DNA from: Halobiforma nitratireducens JCM 10879
Lineage (GTDB): Archaea; Halobacteriota; Halobacteria; Halobacteriales; Natrialbaceae
Assembly: GCF_000337895.1 (NCBI RefSeq)
Contig: NZ_AOMA01000070.1
Coordinates: 25,039-89,038 of the forward strand
Length of the DNA stretch: 64,000 bases
Direction of reading: 5' to 3'
How positions within the stretch are numbered: the stretch's first letter is position 1; every line of letters begins with the position of its first letter. The notes under the pieces were generated by a model that ran no database searches, was not told the origin of the DNA, and was given only the letters and a program-made list of their open reading frames with translations. Of the stretch, positions 53,234-61,487 are shown in pieces. The position numbers were made by a program, and so were the translations under genes.

Positions 53234-53406
53234 TCGGAGTTCGTCCAGACGCGACTCGAGAACCGACCGCAGCATCGTACCCGCAGTTCCGTCCGGTTCC
53301 GTCTTCCTTTCTCCCGTCCGACGGTCGTCCTCGCCTCCCTACACGCTACTTCCTCGAGCGCGGAGGTCCCGCTTCGGCGGCTTCGATGACTCGTCTGCTG
53401 GTGGCT

Positions 53407-53422
53407 CGACCCCTCCGTTTCA
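53407..53422 (-). other. Partial ORB downstream of orc1
   Basis: CGACCCCTCCGTTTCA; its reverse complement TGAAACGGAGGGGTCG is identical over 16 bases to the ORB-like sequence within orc1 (52093-52108). It lies in the 246-base gap before the signal peptidase gene. Confidence 0.4.
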
Positions 53423-53479
53423 CCTCGAGACGAGACGAATTATTCGCAAGCGGGTAAAAACGGGGGTCGGGCGTTCGGA

Positions 53480-54514
53480 CTACGTTCGATATCGCCGAGC
53501 GAGTCCGACTCCCGCGGCCGCGATGCCGGCGCTACCGGCGACGGCGGCCGGGCCGAACGCGGGTCGTTCGGCGTTTTCGGGGCTCGTTGCCGTGCTGTCG
53601 ATCGTACTTCCGGCGGTCGACGCTGCTGTGATCCCGTCGACCGCTGGCGACGTGGCGGGGCCGCTCGCTTCGGCGAAGACTTCGTCGAACGTCAGTCGGA
53701 CGTGACCGAGCCACGGAATTCGGAACGTCGCCTTGCCGGTGACCCAGTCCGGACGTACCACGTCGGTCCTGGCACCACCCCGGTACTGGTCGTAGACGTT
53801 GTTGGCATCGCCTTTCGTGACGAACCCGTCGTGGTTGGCGGGGCAGGTAGCAATTTCCTCGCAGGTCGAGCCACCGACGTACTCCGCTTCCGCCTTGGTA
53901 TCGACCCAGTTCTCGCCTTCTTCGACCCAGAAGTGTGCCCGGTGTATCACGGGCGTCTGTAACTCGCTTCCGTCCGGCCTGAAGACGATCACGTCTCCCC
54001 CCTGTCCGAATTTCTCGTGGCTGCCGTCCTGGCCGTTCTCGAGGGTGACGACCCCGGTTCCTTCGGTGGGATCGTCGCCGACGAACCGATCTTCGTCGAC
54101 GACGAAGATCAGGTCGCCACGTTCCATGTTCGGCTGCATGCTGCCGCTCTCGACGGCGACCAGCGGTGGCCAGACGCCGCTGATCCCGAACAGCAACAGC
54201 CCGATGACGGCGACGATGGCGACGCTGCTGACGATATCGCGGGCGAACACGACGGGTTCGTCGTCCGACGTGAGAACGTAGCGGACGACCCCGTCGTCCT
54301 CGATGGTAACGCCGTCGTCGTTCGCGTCGGCTTCGTTCTTTCCGTTTCCGATCCTGCCTGGACCCGAGGGACCGTCACCCTCTTTCGGGGCTCGAGATCG
54401 TTCGTCGGTGCCGTCGGCTGCCGTCTCGTCGGGGGGTGACCCGCCGCGATCGGGTGGCCCGGATGGATCACCCTCGTCGTTCTCGTCGGACCCGCCGGCG
54501 TCGCGACCGCTCAT
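53480..54514 (-). CDS. sec11: Signal peptidase I (S26B, archaeal Sec11 type)
   Basis: A 344-residue membrane protease. A long acidic Pro/Gly-rich N-terminus (1-80) precedes the first helix (about 93-115). The catalytic Ser is in VAVESGSMQPNMERGDLI (Ser125), the archaeal His in TPVIHRAHFW and the conserved Asp in GFVTKGDANNVYD. A C-terminal Ala/Gly-rich helix is present. It cleaves signal peptides of Sec-exported proteins. ATG 54514. Confidence 0.9.
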   Translation of the reverse strand: MSGRDAGGSDENDEGDPSGPPDRGGSPPDETAADGTDERSRAPKEGDGPSGPGRIGNGKNEADANDDGVTIEDDGVVRYVLTSDDEPVVFARDIVSSVAIVAVIGLLLFGISGVWPPLVAVESGSMQPNMERGDLIFVVDEDRFVGDDPTEGTGVVTLENGQDGSHEKFGQGGDVIVFRPDGSELQTPVIHRAHFWVEEGENWVDTKAEAEYVGGSTCEEIATCPANHDGFVTKGDANNVYDQYRGGARTDVVRPDWVTGKATFRIPWLGHVRLTFDEVFAEASGPATSPAVDGITAASTAGSTIDSTATSPENAERPAFGPAAVAGSAGIAAAGVGLARRYRT

Positions 54515-54662
54515 TGCCACGCGTTTTGCCGGGGGCGGCAATCAACTTTCTGCTCGGGTCTGCCAGTTCCGAAGACTGGAACGAACGCGACCGGTGTCTT
54601 CACCGTCGGGCTGTGGCCGTCGATTCGCTACCCTTTTTTCTCCGGTCACGAATACGAGTCGT

Positions 54663-56213
54663 GTGCCACTCGAGGCCCCCGCCCGGATCGTCAGCGAACT
54701 CACGAGCCGTGGCTACAACGCCGAGCGCGAGGCGGTGACCCAGCTCGCGTCCGCCGACCAGACGGACGCTGTCCTCGAGCGGGTACTCGAGGAGCTCCCG
54801 GAAGACGCGCTGGTCGTTCGAACGGAGCACGTCGAGTCGGCGCTGGCGGGTCTCGACTCCGAATCCGTGATAAGCTCGTCCCGGTCCGAATCGGACCCCT
54901 CCGTTTCAACTGGAACTGCCGACCCCACGGACGGTGGATCGGTGTCCTCGTCTCCAGTTGAAACGGGGGGGTATTCGGGCGGATCGCGTGAGCCGACCGA
55001 TCCCGATCTGCGGTCCCTCGAGATCGTCGGCGATATGACCGGCGAGAGTACGGGAACCGGTGAGTACGAGGACTTCGTCTCGGTGTTTCGGGACCGACTC
55101 GAGAAGCTCGGATCGAAGCTTCGGGGACGGGTCAACCACCGGCCGGCAACGGCCATCGAGGACATGCCCGGCGGCAGCGACGTCGCGATGGTCGGGCTGG
55201 TCAACGACGTACGCTCGACGGCGAGCGGCCACTGGTTGGTCGAACTCGAGGACGCCACCGGGACGTTCCCCTGGCTGGTGATGAAAGATCGGGAGTACGT
55301 CGATCTCGTGGACGAGTTGCTCTGTGACGAAGCCCTCGCGATGCAGGGAACGCTCTCTGACGACTCCGGGATCGCCTTCGTCGACTCGATGTACTTCCCC
55401 GACGTTCCGCGGACCTACGAACCCTCGACGGCGGATCGTCACGTGCAGGCGGCACTGATCAGCGACGTCCACGTCGGTAGCGAGGAGTTCATGGAAGACG
55501 CCTGGAACGCCTTCGCCGACTGGCTCCACACCGAACAGGCCCAGCACGTCGAGTACTTGCTGATCGCCGGCGACATGGTCGAAGGCGTCGGCGTCTACCC
55601 GGACCAGGACGAGGAACTCGAGATCGTCGACATTTACGAACAGTACGAGGCGTTCAACGAGCACCTCAAACGGGTACCGGGTGACCTCGAGATCGTTATG
55701 ATCCCGGGCAACCACGACGCGGTGCGGCTCGCGGAACCCCAGCCTGGATTCGACGAGGAACTGCGCTCGATCATGTCGGCCCACGACCCCCGTATCGTGA
55801 GCAATCCCTCGACGGTCACCGTCGAGGGCGTCTCCGTGCTGATGTACCACGGGGTCTCGCTGGACGAGGTTATCGCCGAACTCCCCGAAGACAAAGCCAG
55901 CTACGACGATCCGCACAAGGCGATGTACCAGCTCCTGAAAAAACGCCACGTCGCGCCGCAGTTCGGTGGCCACACGCGACTCGCCCCCGAAGAGGAGGAC
56001 TACCTGGTCGTCGAGGACGTCCCCGATGTCTTCCATACGGGCCACGTCCACAAACTCGGGTTCGGGAAGTATCACAACGTACTCGCGATCAACTCGGGCT
56101 GTTGGCAGGCCCAGACGGATTTCCAGAAGAGTGTCAACATCGATCCCGACGCCGGCTACGCGCCGATCGTCGACCTGGATACGCTAGACGTGACGGTCCA
56201 GAAGTTCAGTTGA
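54663..56213 (+). CDS. polB: DNA polymerase D small subunit (DP1, exonuclease)
   Basis: A 516-residue protein with a calcineurin-like phosphodiesterase core: ALISDVHVGSEEF, LIAGDMVEGV, MIPGNHDAVRLAEP and HTGHVHKLG, the Mre11-like 3'-5' exonuclease of archaeal PolD. An OB-fold region precedes it (AMVGLVNDVRSTASGHWLVE). Start is GTG 54663 (MPLEAPARIVSELTSRGYNA), matching the family N-terminus. A low-complexity linker (about 65-120) encodes two ORB-like DNA sequences. The stop overlaps the convergent tetR stop by eight bases. Confidence 0.92.
   Translation: MPLEAPARIVSELTSRGYNAEREAVTQLASADQTDAVLERVLEELPEDALVVRTEHVESALAGLDSESVISSSRSESDPSVSTGTADPTDGGSVSSSPVETGGYSGGSREPTDPDLRSLEIVGDMTGESTGTGEYEDFVSVFRDRLEKLGSKLRGRVNHRPATAIEDMPGGSDVAMVGLVNDVRSTASGHWLVELEDATGTFPWLVMKDREYVDLVDELLCDEALAMQGTLSDDSGIAFVDSMYFPDVPRTYEPSTADRHVQAALISDVHVGSEEFMEDAWNAFADWLHTEQAQHVEYLLIAGDMVEGVGVYPDQDEELEIVDIYEQYEAFNEHLKRVPGDLEIVMIPGNHDAVRLAEPQPGFDEELRSIMSAHDPRIVSNPSTVTVEGVSVLMYHGVSLDEVIAELPEDKASYDDPHKAMYQLLKKRHVAPQFGGHTRLAPEEEDYLVVEDVPDVFHTGHVHKLGFGKYHNVLAINSGCWQAQTDFQKSVNIDPDAGYAPIVDLDTLDVTVQKFS
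54895..54972. other. Inverted pair of strong ORB elements within polB
   Basis: ACCCCTCCGTTTCAACTGGA (54895-54914, minus orientation) matches box A at 20 of 21 positions when one further base is included. TCCAGTTGAAACGGGGGGGT (54953-54972, plus orientation) matches box B at 19 of 21 including the base before it. They are separated by about 36 bases and oriented like the two main origin boxes. Confidence 0.8.
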
Positions 56214-56832
56214 GTTTCTCGGCGTCCGACGCGACCAGTTCCTCTCGAACGTAGGTCTCCAGTTCCGTCCGCGCTTCGCGGATCGGCTCGTGGCTGTCGA
56301 CGGTCACGCGCAGGCTGCGTGCCCCGTGGATGGTCGTGACCACGTATCCCGCGGTCCGTTCGGGATCGACATCGCGGAACACGCCTTGGTCGATCCCCGC
56401 CCGGATGACATCGGCGGTATGGGTCCGATAGAAGTCGTTGAGTTTGCGGAACTGTTCGCGGTACGTCTCGTTGTGGGGGGCCTGTCCCCGGAGCGCTTCG
56501 ACTGCGCCCAGAAACTCCTCGTGGCCGGAGTCGAGTGACTCCGGGAGAGCGTGGTCGATGATCGAGAACATGTGCTCGCGCGCGTCGGCGAACCCGTCGG
56601 TCGGGACATCCGCCTCGAACTGCTCGAGTAAGAACTCGAGGAAGGCGACGAGGAGGTCGTCCTTTCCGTCGTAGTGTTGGTAGATCAGGGACTTGCTCTT
56701 GGGAAATTCGTCGCCGATGCGCTGAATCGTCAGCTCCGAGTACCCGTGTTCACAGAGCGCCTCGTAGGTCGCTTTCATAAGCTGGGTGTGGGTATCCTCG
56801 GGTGACGGTGGGAACAGCTGTTCCTCGCCCAT
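56206..56832 (-). CDS. TetR/AcrR family transcriptional regulator
   Basis: A 208-residue repressor. The N-terminal helix-turn-helix reads ATYEALCEHGYSELTIQRIG followed by FPKSKSLIYQHYDGKDDLL, typical of TetR. The C-terminal ligand domain (about 70-208) is not informative. A likely autoregulatory site precedes it. There is no adjacent transporter as its usual target; the nearest genes are polB (convergent) and a GNAT gene. Confidence 0.88.
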   Translation of the reverse strand: MGEEQLFPPSPEDTHTQLMKATYEALCEHGYSELTIQRIGDEFPKSKSLIYQHYDGKDDLLVAFLEFLLEQFEADVPTDGFADAREHMFSIIDHALPESLDSGHEEFLGAVEALRGQAPHNETYREQFRKLNDFYRTHTADVIRAGIDQGVFRDVDPERTAGYVVTTIHGARSLRVTVDSHEPIREARTELETYVREELVASDAEKLN

Positions 56833-56835
56833 TAT

Positions 56836-56852
56836 GAATGAATATTCGTTTA
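56836..56852. promoter_or_regulatory. Likely operator of the TetR gene
   Basis: GAATGAATATTCGTTTA, with the palindromic core GAATATTC (56840-56847), sits 4-20 bases before the start. A TATA box (GTATAAAC on the minus strand) lies about 32 bases upstream, so a repressor bound here would block transcription. Confidence 0.55.
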
Positions 56853-57092
56853 CGGGGTTTATACCTTGCTACCTCCGTTACCCGCGGGAGAGTGAGACTA
56901 CCGTGGTCGATGCGGTGGCGATGGTAGTGACTATGCCGACCCCACGGCGGTCGTCTCGACTCGCTGTCTTTCCCGCTCGAACTTCGACGGCCAGTTCGTC
57001 GAAGTCGGGAAGGAGCCGGACGCGTTACCGTCCCCGTAACGATGGCAGGTCGTTCCCGCTCACCACGTTTTAAGCTCCCTTTTCGTCCCGTT

Positions 57093-57530
57093 TCAGGGTT
57101 CCATTCGAAACCGTACTGTCGGCGATCCGTCGAACCGCGGTCCGGTGCCGCGGCGTTCGAACCCGTGTTCTTCGGCGGCCTCGGCGATCGAGTCGGTGTT
57201 TCGTGAAATCAGTACCTCGACTGCCATCGACTCCCGCTTGGCGAACCGGACCGGTTCCGCCAGGAGCCGTTTGCAGGCTTCCTCGGTGCCGTCGAGTTGC
57301 GTGACGTGGACGGTGTCTTCCCGTGCGTCGAAGCTGATGAACCCCAGCAGGTCCTCGGGATCTGAGCCGTCGTACTGCGACTCCGAGATGTCGGCGTTGG
57401 GGTCGTGACTACCGTCCTCAGCGACGCGCACGGTTCGGTCGTGGACGAGATTTCGCATCACGTCGGTCGGCGCGTCGGCGATCGACGCCAGCGCGTCCGC
57501 GTCGGCCTCGAGGGCGTCCCGTACGTTCAT
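57093..57530 (-). CDS. GNAT-like acetyltransferase
   Basis: A 145-residue protein. MNVRDALEADADALASIADA begins like a GNAT fold; later strands DLLGFISFDAREDTVHVTQL and the C-terminal AAEEHGFERRGTGPRFDG fit the family, but the acetyl-CoA loop (R/Q-x-x-G-x-G/A) is poorly conserved (GTEEACKRLLAEPVRFA). Substrate unknown. Start ATG 57530. Confidence 0.65.
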   Translation of the reverse strand: MNVRDALEADADALASIADAPTDVMRNLVHDRTVRVAEDGSHDPNADISESQYDGSDPEDLLGFISFDAREDTVHVTQLDGTEEACKRLLAEPVRFAKRESMAVEVLISRNTDSIAEAAEEHGFERRGTGPRFDGSPTVRFRMEP

Positions 57531-57803
57531 TACGGTATGGTAATGACACCCACGAATATAAATCCAGCCCGGACCCAGGGGTGTCGAACAAGTCGGATTC
57601 GACGAGGGTCGACACACCGAGACGGTCGGTCGAATTATCACTATCGATCGGCTGAGACGGCCGAAAACGTGATCAAATTCCGCCTAATGGAACACAGTTA
57701 TTTGCCCGCTCTGGTAACGACGTGGTATGACCCACGCCACCGGTACGCGATACAGCCACAGCCATCGTCGCCCGTCAGCGGTCGACCTCTGCGGGGTGTC
57801 AGT

Positions 57804-58982
57804 ATGCGCGTCGTAGCGAAATTCGGCGGGACGAGCCTCGGCAGCGGGGACCGGATCAATCGGGCCGCGGACTCCATTGCGGCGGCCGTCGAGGACGGCC
57901 ACGAGATCGCCGTCGTCGCCAGCGCCATGGGATCGACCACCGACGATCTGCTCGAGGAGATCACGTTCGACACCGACGAGCAGGACCGGGCCCAGATCGT
58001 CAGCATGGGCGAGCGCACGTCCGTCCGGATGCTCAAGGCTGCGCTCTCGGCCCGCGATATCGACGCCACGTTCCTCGAGCCGGGCAGCGACGACTGGCCC
58101 GTCGTCACCGACGAGTACGGGGAGGTCAACGTCGAGGAGACCCAGCGTCGCGCCCGGGAGGTCGCTGCGGAACTCGACGAGACGGTACCGGTCATCACCG
58201 GCTTCCTCGCCGAGGGGCCCGACGGGTCGATCACGACGCTCGGTCGTGGGGGCAGCGATACCACCGCCGTGATGATGGGCAAGTACATGGACGCCGACGA
58301 GGTCGTGATCGTCACCGATGTCGAGGGCGTTATGACCGGCGATCCGAACGTCGTCGAAGGGGCCCGCAACGTCGGCAAAATCTCGGTCGACGAACTCCGA
58401 AATCTGTCGTTTCGCGGGGCCGAGGTCGTCGCTCCCTCGGCGCTGTCTTACAAGGGTAGCGATCTCGACGTTCGCGTCGTCCACTACCAGCACGGTGACC
58501 TGCTCTCGGGCGGCACCAGCATCGAGGGTGAGTTCAAGAACCTGGTCGACCTGCGCGAGCGACCGCTCGCCTGTCTGACCGTCGCCGGCCGTGCGATTCG
58601 CAACCAGCCCGGTGTCTTCCACAATCTCTCCGAAGCCCTCTCCGAGAGCGACATCAACATCGACGCGGTCGCCAGCGGCATGGACACGGTCACGTTCTAC
58701 GTCGACGAGGAGGAAGCCGAACGCGCCGAGAACATCCTCCACCGTGAGGTCATCGCCCACGACGAACTCTCGAGTGTCACCGTCGACTCGCCGATCGCGG
58801 TGATCCGGGTGACCGGCGGCGAACTCCCCAGCCAGCCGGGGGTCGTCAGCGAGATCGTCTCCCCGCTGGCCGAACAGCGTATCCATCTCCAGGACGTCAT
58901 CACGAGCGCCACCAGCGTCGCCCTGTTCGTCGAGTGGGCGGATCGTGAGGAGACACTCGAGTTGACCCAGGACATCTTCTGA
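57804..58982 (+). CDS. lysC: Aspartate kinase
   Basis: A 392-residue enzyme phosphorylating aspartate, the first step to lysine, threonine and methionine. MRVVAKFGGTSLGSGDRI is the family N-terminus; LGRGGSDTTAVMMGKYM and VIVTDVEGVMTGDPNVV follow. Two ACT domains occupy the C-terminus (about 265-392), so feedback control is likely. The ATG at 57804 begins the conserved sequence; the long upstream extension is not real. Confidence 0.94.
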   Translation: MRVVAKFGGTSLGSGDRINRAADSIAAAVEDGHEIAVVASAMGSTTDDLLEEITFDTDEQDRAQIVSMGERTSVRMLKAALSARDIDATFLEPGSDDWPVVTDEYGEVNVEETQRRAREVAAELDETVPVITGFLAEGPDGSITTLGRGGSDTTAVMMGKYMDADEVVIVTDVEGVMTGDPNVVEGARNVGKISVDELRNLSFRGAEVVAPSALSYKGSDLDVRVVHYQHGDLLSGGTSIEGEFKNLVDLRERPLACLTVAGRAIRNQPGVFHNLSEALSESDINIDAVASGMDTVTFYVDEEEAERAENILHREVIAHDELSSVTVDSPIAVIRVTGGELPSQPGVVSEIVSPLAEQRIHLQDVITSATSVALFVEWADREETLELTQDIF

Positions 58983-59091
58983 CGATCGCACGTCGTCTCC
59001 CGATTTGCTCGATGGAGGCCGCTTCAGGCGTCGAGACACGTGTTTAGCGCGATTTTCTGTAACGATTCGTCATAATTCAGATGGCCGATAG

Positions 59092-59097
59092 TTTTAC
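59092..59097 (+). promoter_or_regulatory. TATA box of the candidate structured RNA
   Basis: TTTTAC (within ATAGTTTTACTG), centred about 26-27 bases before 59121, so transcription would start right at the first stem of the predicted RNA. Confidence 0.4.
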
Positions 59098-59118
59098 TGT
59101 CCAGTGGAGTGACCGTTC

Positions 59119-59280
59119 AACCGGCGGGATGGGGGGTTCAGTCGTTGCCACGGTCACGCCCATCCGGTGACCGGCCGTATCCCGCCACGCGACATCGCCC
59201 GCGGTGGTTGCCCACCGCCGCGTCTTCCCGTGCCCGTTAGGGGGCTCGTTCGACCGGCCGATTTCCTCGGCCGGTTTTCT
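59119..59280 (+). ncRNA. Candidate structured non-coding RNA between lysC and tnaA
   Basis: No protein-like frame is present. An outer stem GGCGGGAT / ATCCCGCC (59123-59130 with 59179-59186) encloses CGGTCAC / GTGACCG (59151-59157 with 59167-59173). A second hairpin is GCGGTGG-TTGC-CCACCGC (59201-59218). A third, CCGGCCGA-TTTCC-TCGGCCGG followed by TTTT (59254-59278), looks like an intrinsic terminator. A TATA box is placed for a start at about 59121. It could be an independent small RNA or a tnaA leader; I match it to no known family. Confidence 0.45.
59254..59280 (+). terminator. Hairpin with T-tract
   Basis: A perfect 8-bp stem with a five-base loop followed directly by TTTTCT. It is the only hairpin plus T-tract of this quality that I noticed in the window. 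Confidence 0.6.
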
Positions 59281-59341
59281 CGACTCCGTCCAGCGGACCG
59301 CTTTCGTCTCGGCACCTCACTCCAGCACCGCTCCGGTCGCT

Positions 59342-59427
59342 CTATAGTAGCCACTGCCCGTCAGTGTGCACTTGATCGCCAGACGGATCGGCGATCAGTG
59401 TGCAGATCGTTGTAGTTGGTACTATAG
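59342..59427 (+). repeat. 86-bp imperfect palindromic repeat, copy 2
   Basis: Ends CTATAGTA and TACTATAG are exact inverted repeats. The central TGATCGCCAGACGGATCGGC and following CGATCAGTGT are identical to the other copies. It lies upstream of tnaA in the same orientation as copy 3, so the two are direct repeats around the tnaA segment. Confidence 0.92.
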
Positions 59428-59570
59428 GACGGCAGCGTCGACGCTTCGATGTCGACCGGCGCTCGAACCTGTTCATTACTGGTCGAACACGTCGTCTACT
59501 CTTCGAGTCGATCCGCAGGTACCCACCTTCCGTCAGTCGATTTGAACTACAGGGGAGTCGGACTGGTGGT

Positions 59571-60917
59571 ATGGTCGGTTACAAGACCAAGATGGTCGAG
59601 CGAATCTCCCTGCCCGCACGGGAGCAACGGGAACGAAACCTCGAGGCGGCGGGGTACAACGTCTTCAACCTCGACGCCGATCAGGTGTTCGTCGACCTGC
59701 TGACCGACAGCGGGACGGGCGCGATGAGCGACAGCCAGTGGGCGGCGCTGATGCGTGGTGACGAAGCCTACGCTGGCTCCCGCAGTTTCGACGAACTCGA
59801 GTCCGCCGTAGCGGACGTGATGGGCTTCGAGCACGTGGTCCCGGCCCACCAGGGACGGGGCGCGGAGAACGTCCTCTACGGTTCGTTGCTGTCCGAGGGT
59901 GACATCGTTCCCAACAACACCCACTTCGACACCACGCGGGCCCACGTCGCCAACCAGGGCGCGGAGCCGGTCGACTGTCCGGTCGCGGTCGCACACGATC
60001 CGTCGGCCGACGACCCGTTCAAGGGGAACTTCTCGCTCGAGCACGGCCGGGAACTGGTCGACGAGATCGGTTCCGAACGCGTCCCGGTCGTCGTCCAGAC
60101 GATCACGAACAACTCCGCGGCGGGCCAGCCGGTCAGCGTCGAGAACACTCGCCGTGTCCGGACGTTCGCCGACGAGATCGACGCGACGTTCGTGATCGAC
60201 GCCTGCCGGTTCGCGGAAAACGCCTACTTCGTCAAGCAACGCGAAGACGAGTTCGCCGACGCTTCGATCGCCGAGATCGCTCGCGAGCAACTCGGCTACG
60301 CCGACGCCGTCGTGATGAGTGGCAAGAAAGACGGGCTCGTCAACGCCGGCGGCTTCGTCGCTACCGACGACGCCGATCTGTACGAGCGATGCAAGCAGCG
60401 AGCGATCCTCTACGAGGGGTTTCCCACCTACGGCGGAATGGCCGGCCGGGATGTCGCCGCGCTGGCAGTCGGACTCCGCGAGGCCGTCGACCACGCGTAC
60501 GTCGCCGACCGGGTCGAGGGCGTCCGGGAACTCGGCGACCTGCTCGCGGACGCCGGCGCACCGATCTACACGCCGACGGGTGGGCACGCGGTCTACCTCG
60601 ACGCGGGTGCGATGCTGTCGCATCTCCCCGACGAGGAGTTCCCCGGCCAGGCGCTGGTCTGTGAACTCTACCGGGAAGGTGGCGTCCGCGGGGTCGAACT
60701 CGGGAGCTTCGCGTTCCCCGAGACCGACCGTCCGGAACTGGTCCGACTTGCCGTACCGCGGCGTACCTACCACCGCGAACACTTCGAACACGTCGCCAAG
60801 ACGGTTGCAACCGTCCTCGAGAAGCGAGAGGGGGTCTCCGGCCTCGAACTCGCGAGCGAGCCCGAGATGCCCGAAATACGTCACTTCACTGCCGAACTCG
60901 AGCCGGTTCGGCCCTGA
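59571..60917 (+). CDS. tnaA: Tryptophanase (tryptophan indole-lyase)
   Basis: A 448-residue PLP beta-eliminating lyase that splits tryptophan to indole, pyruvate and ammonia (tyrosine phenol-lyase is the close alternative). YKTKMVERISLPAREQRERN is the family N-terminus; QGRGAENVLYGSLL and VVMSGKKDGLVNAGGF (containing the PLP lysine) are conserved. It is a catabolic enzyme that is patchy in archaea. The gene and its small downstream neighbour are bracketed by two copies of the 86-bp repeat. No permease gene is adjacent. Confidence 0.9.
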   Translation: MVGYKTKMVERISLPAREQRERNLEAAGYNVFNLDADQVFVDLLTDSGTGAMSDSQWAALMRGDEAYAGSRSFDELESAVADVMGFEHVVPAHQGRGAENVLYGSLLSEGDIVPNNTHFDTTRAHVANQGAEPVDCPVAVAHDPSADDPFKGNFSLEHGRELVDEIGSERVPVVVQTITNNSAAGQPVSVENTRRVRTFADEIDATFVIDACRFAENAYFVKQREDEFADASIAEIAREQLGYADAVVMSGKKDGLVNAGGFVATDDADLYERCKQRAILYEGFPTYGGMAGRDVAALAVGLREAVDHAYVADRVEGVRELGDLLADAGAPIYTPTGGHAVYLDAGAMLSHLPDEEFPGQALVCELYREGGVRGVELGSFAFPETDRPELVRLAVPRRTYHREHFEHVAKTVATVLEKREGVSGLELASEPEMPEIRHFTAELEPVRP

Positions 60918-60941
60918 CTCGAGGGTAGAACGTCGCGGTCG

Positions 60942-61325
60942 TTACGTCGAGAGCACGCCGCGGGCCCGGTCGCGCAGGCTGGGTTCGGGCTGGGGCTCGG
61001 GCTCCGTTCCGGAGAGTCGCCGCTTCGCAGCGGTTCGGAGTGCGGACGCGTCGATCCCCGTGTCGCCGGTTCTGCCGGCGTCCCCGCCGACGAGCCAACT
61101 CGGCAGACTCGATTCGATCTCCTGGCGTTTCTCCGCTTTCAGCTTGCTGTACCGCTGTAATGCGAACCCGACGCCGAGAAACAGCGCCGCGTCGCGCAGT
61201 TCCCGACGGAACCGGTCGGGATCGTTTCGAACCGCGATCGCCTTCACCAGCGAAATCCCGCCGATCGCGAGATAGAGTTTCGAGCGTTTCGACGGGTCGC
61301 CGCCGAGTAACCGTTGAAGCGCCAT
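60942..61325 (-). CDS. Small haloarchaeal protein with one or two hydrophobic segments
   Basis: A 127-residue basic protein (unusual here). MALQRLLGGDPSKRSKLYLA, then two moderately hydrophobic stretches (about 17-32 and 46-58), then a polar tail with Pro-Glu repeats (EPEPQPEPSL). I do not recognise the family with certainty. It is convergent with tnaA and shares the repeat-bracketed segment. Confidence 0.55.
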   Translation of the reverse strand: MALQRLLGGDPSKRSKLYLAIGGISLVKAIAVRNDPDRFRRELRDAALFLGVGFALQRYSKLKAEKRQEIESSLPSWLVGGDAGRTGDTGIDASALRTAAKRRLSGTEPEPQPEPSLRDRARGVLST

Positions 61326-61401
61326 GCGCGGCCACGTACCACGTTCGCACTCATAAAGCTGCGTCGCGCTCCTGCGTGCGTTCGGCTCGTCGACTCGTGT
61401 A

Positions 61402-61487
61402 CTGTAGTAGCCACTGCAAGTCAGTCCGCACCTGATCGCCAGACGGATCGGCGATCAGTGTACAAATCGTTGCAGTTGTTACTCTAG
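61402..61487 (+). repeat. 86-bp imperfect palindromic repeat, copy 3
   Basis: Starts CTGTAGTAGCC and ends TTACTCTAG. Its last bases (61484-61486) supply the TAG stop codon of the minus-strand thiamine-type binding protein gene, so the element abuts or invaded that gene's 3' end. Orientation as copy 2. Confidence 0.92.

Noticed and set aside
59167-59415. 82-codon frame over the candidate RNA and repeat copy 2
   Set aside because: Arg/Pro-rich composition, starts inside a hairpin and runs into the repeat; no promoter at its start.
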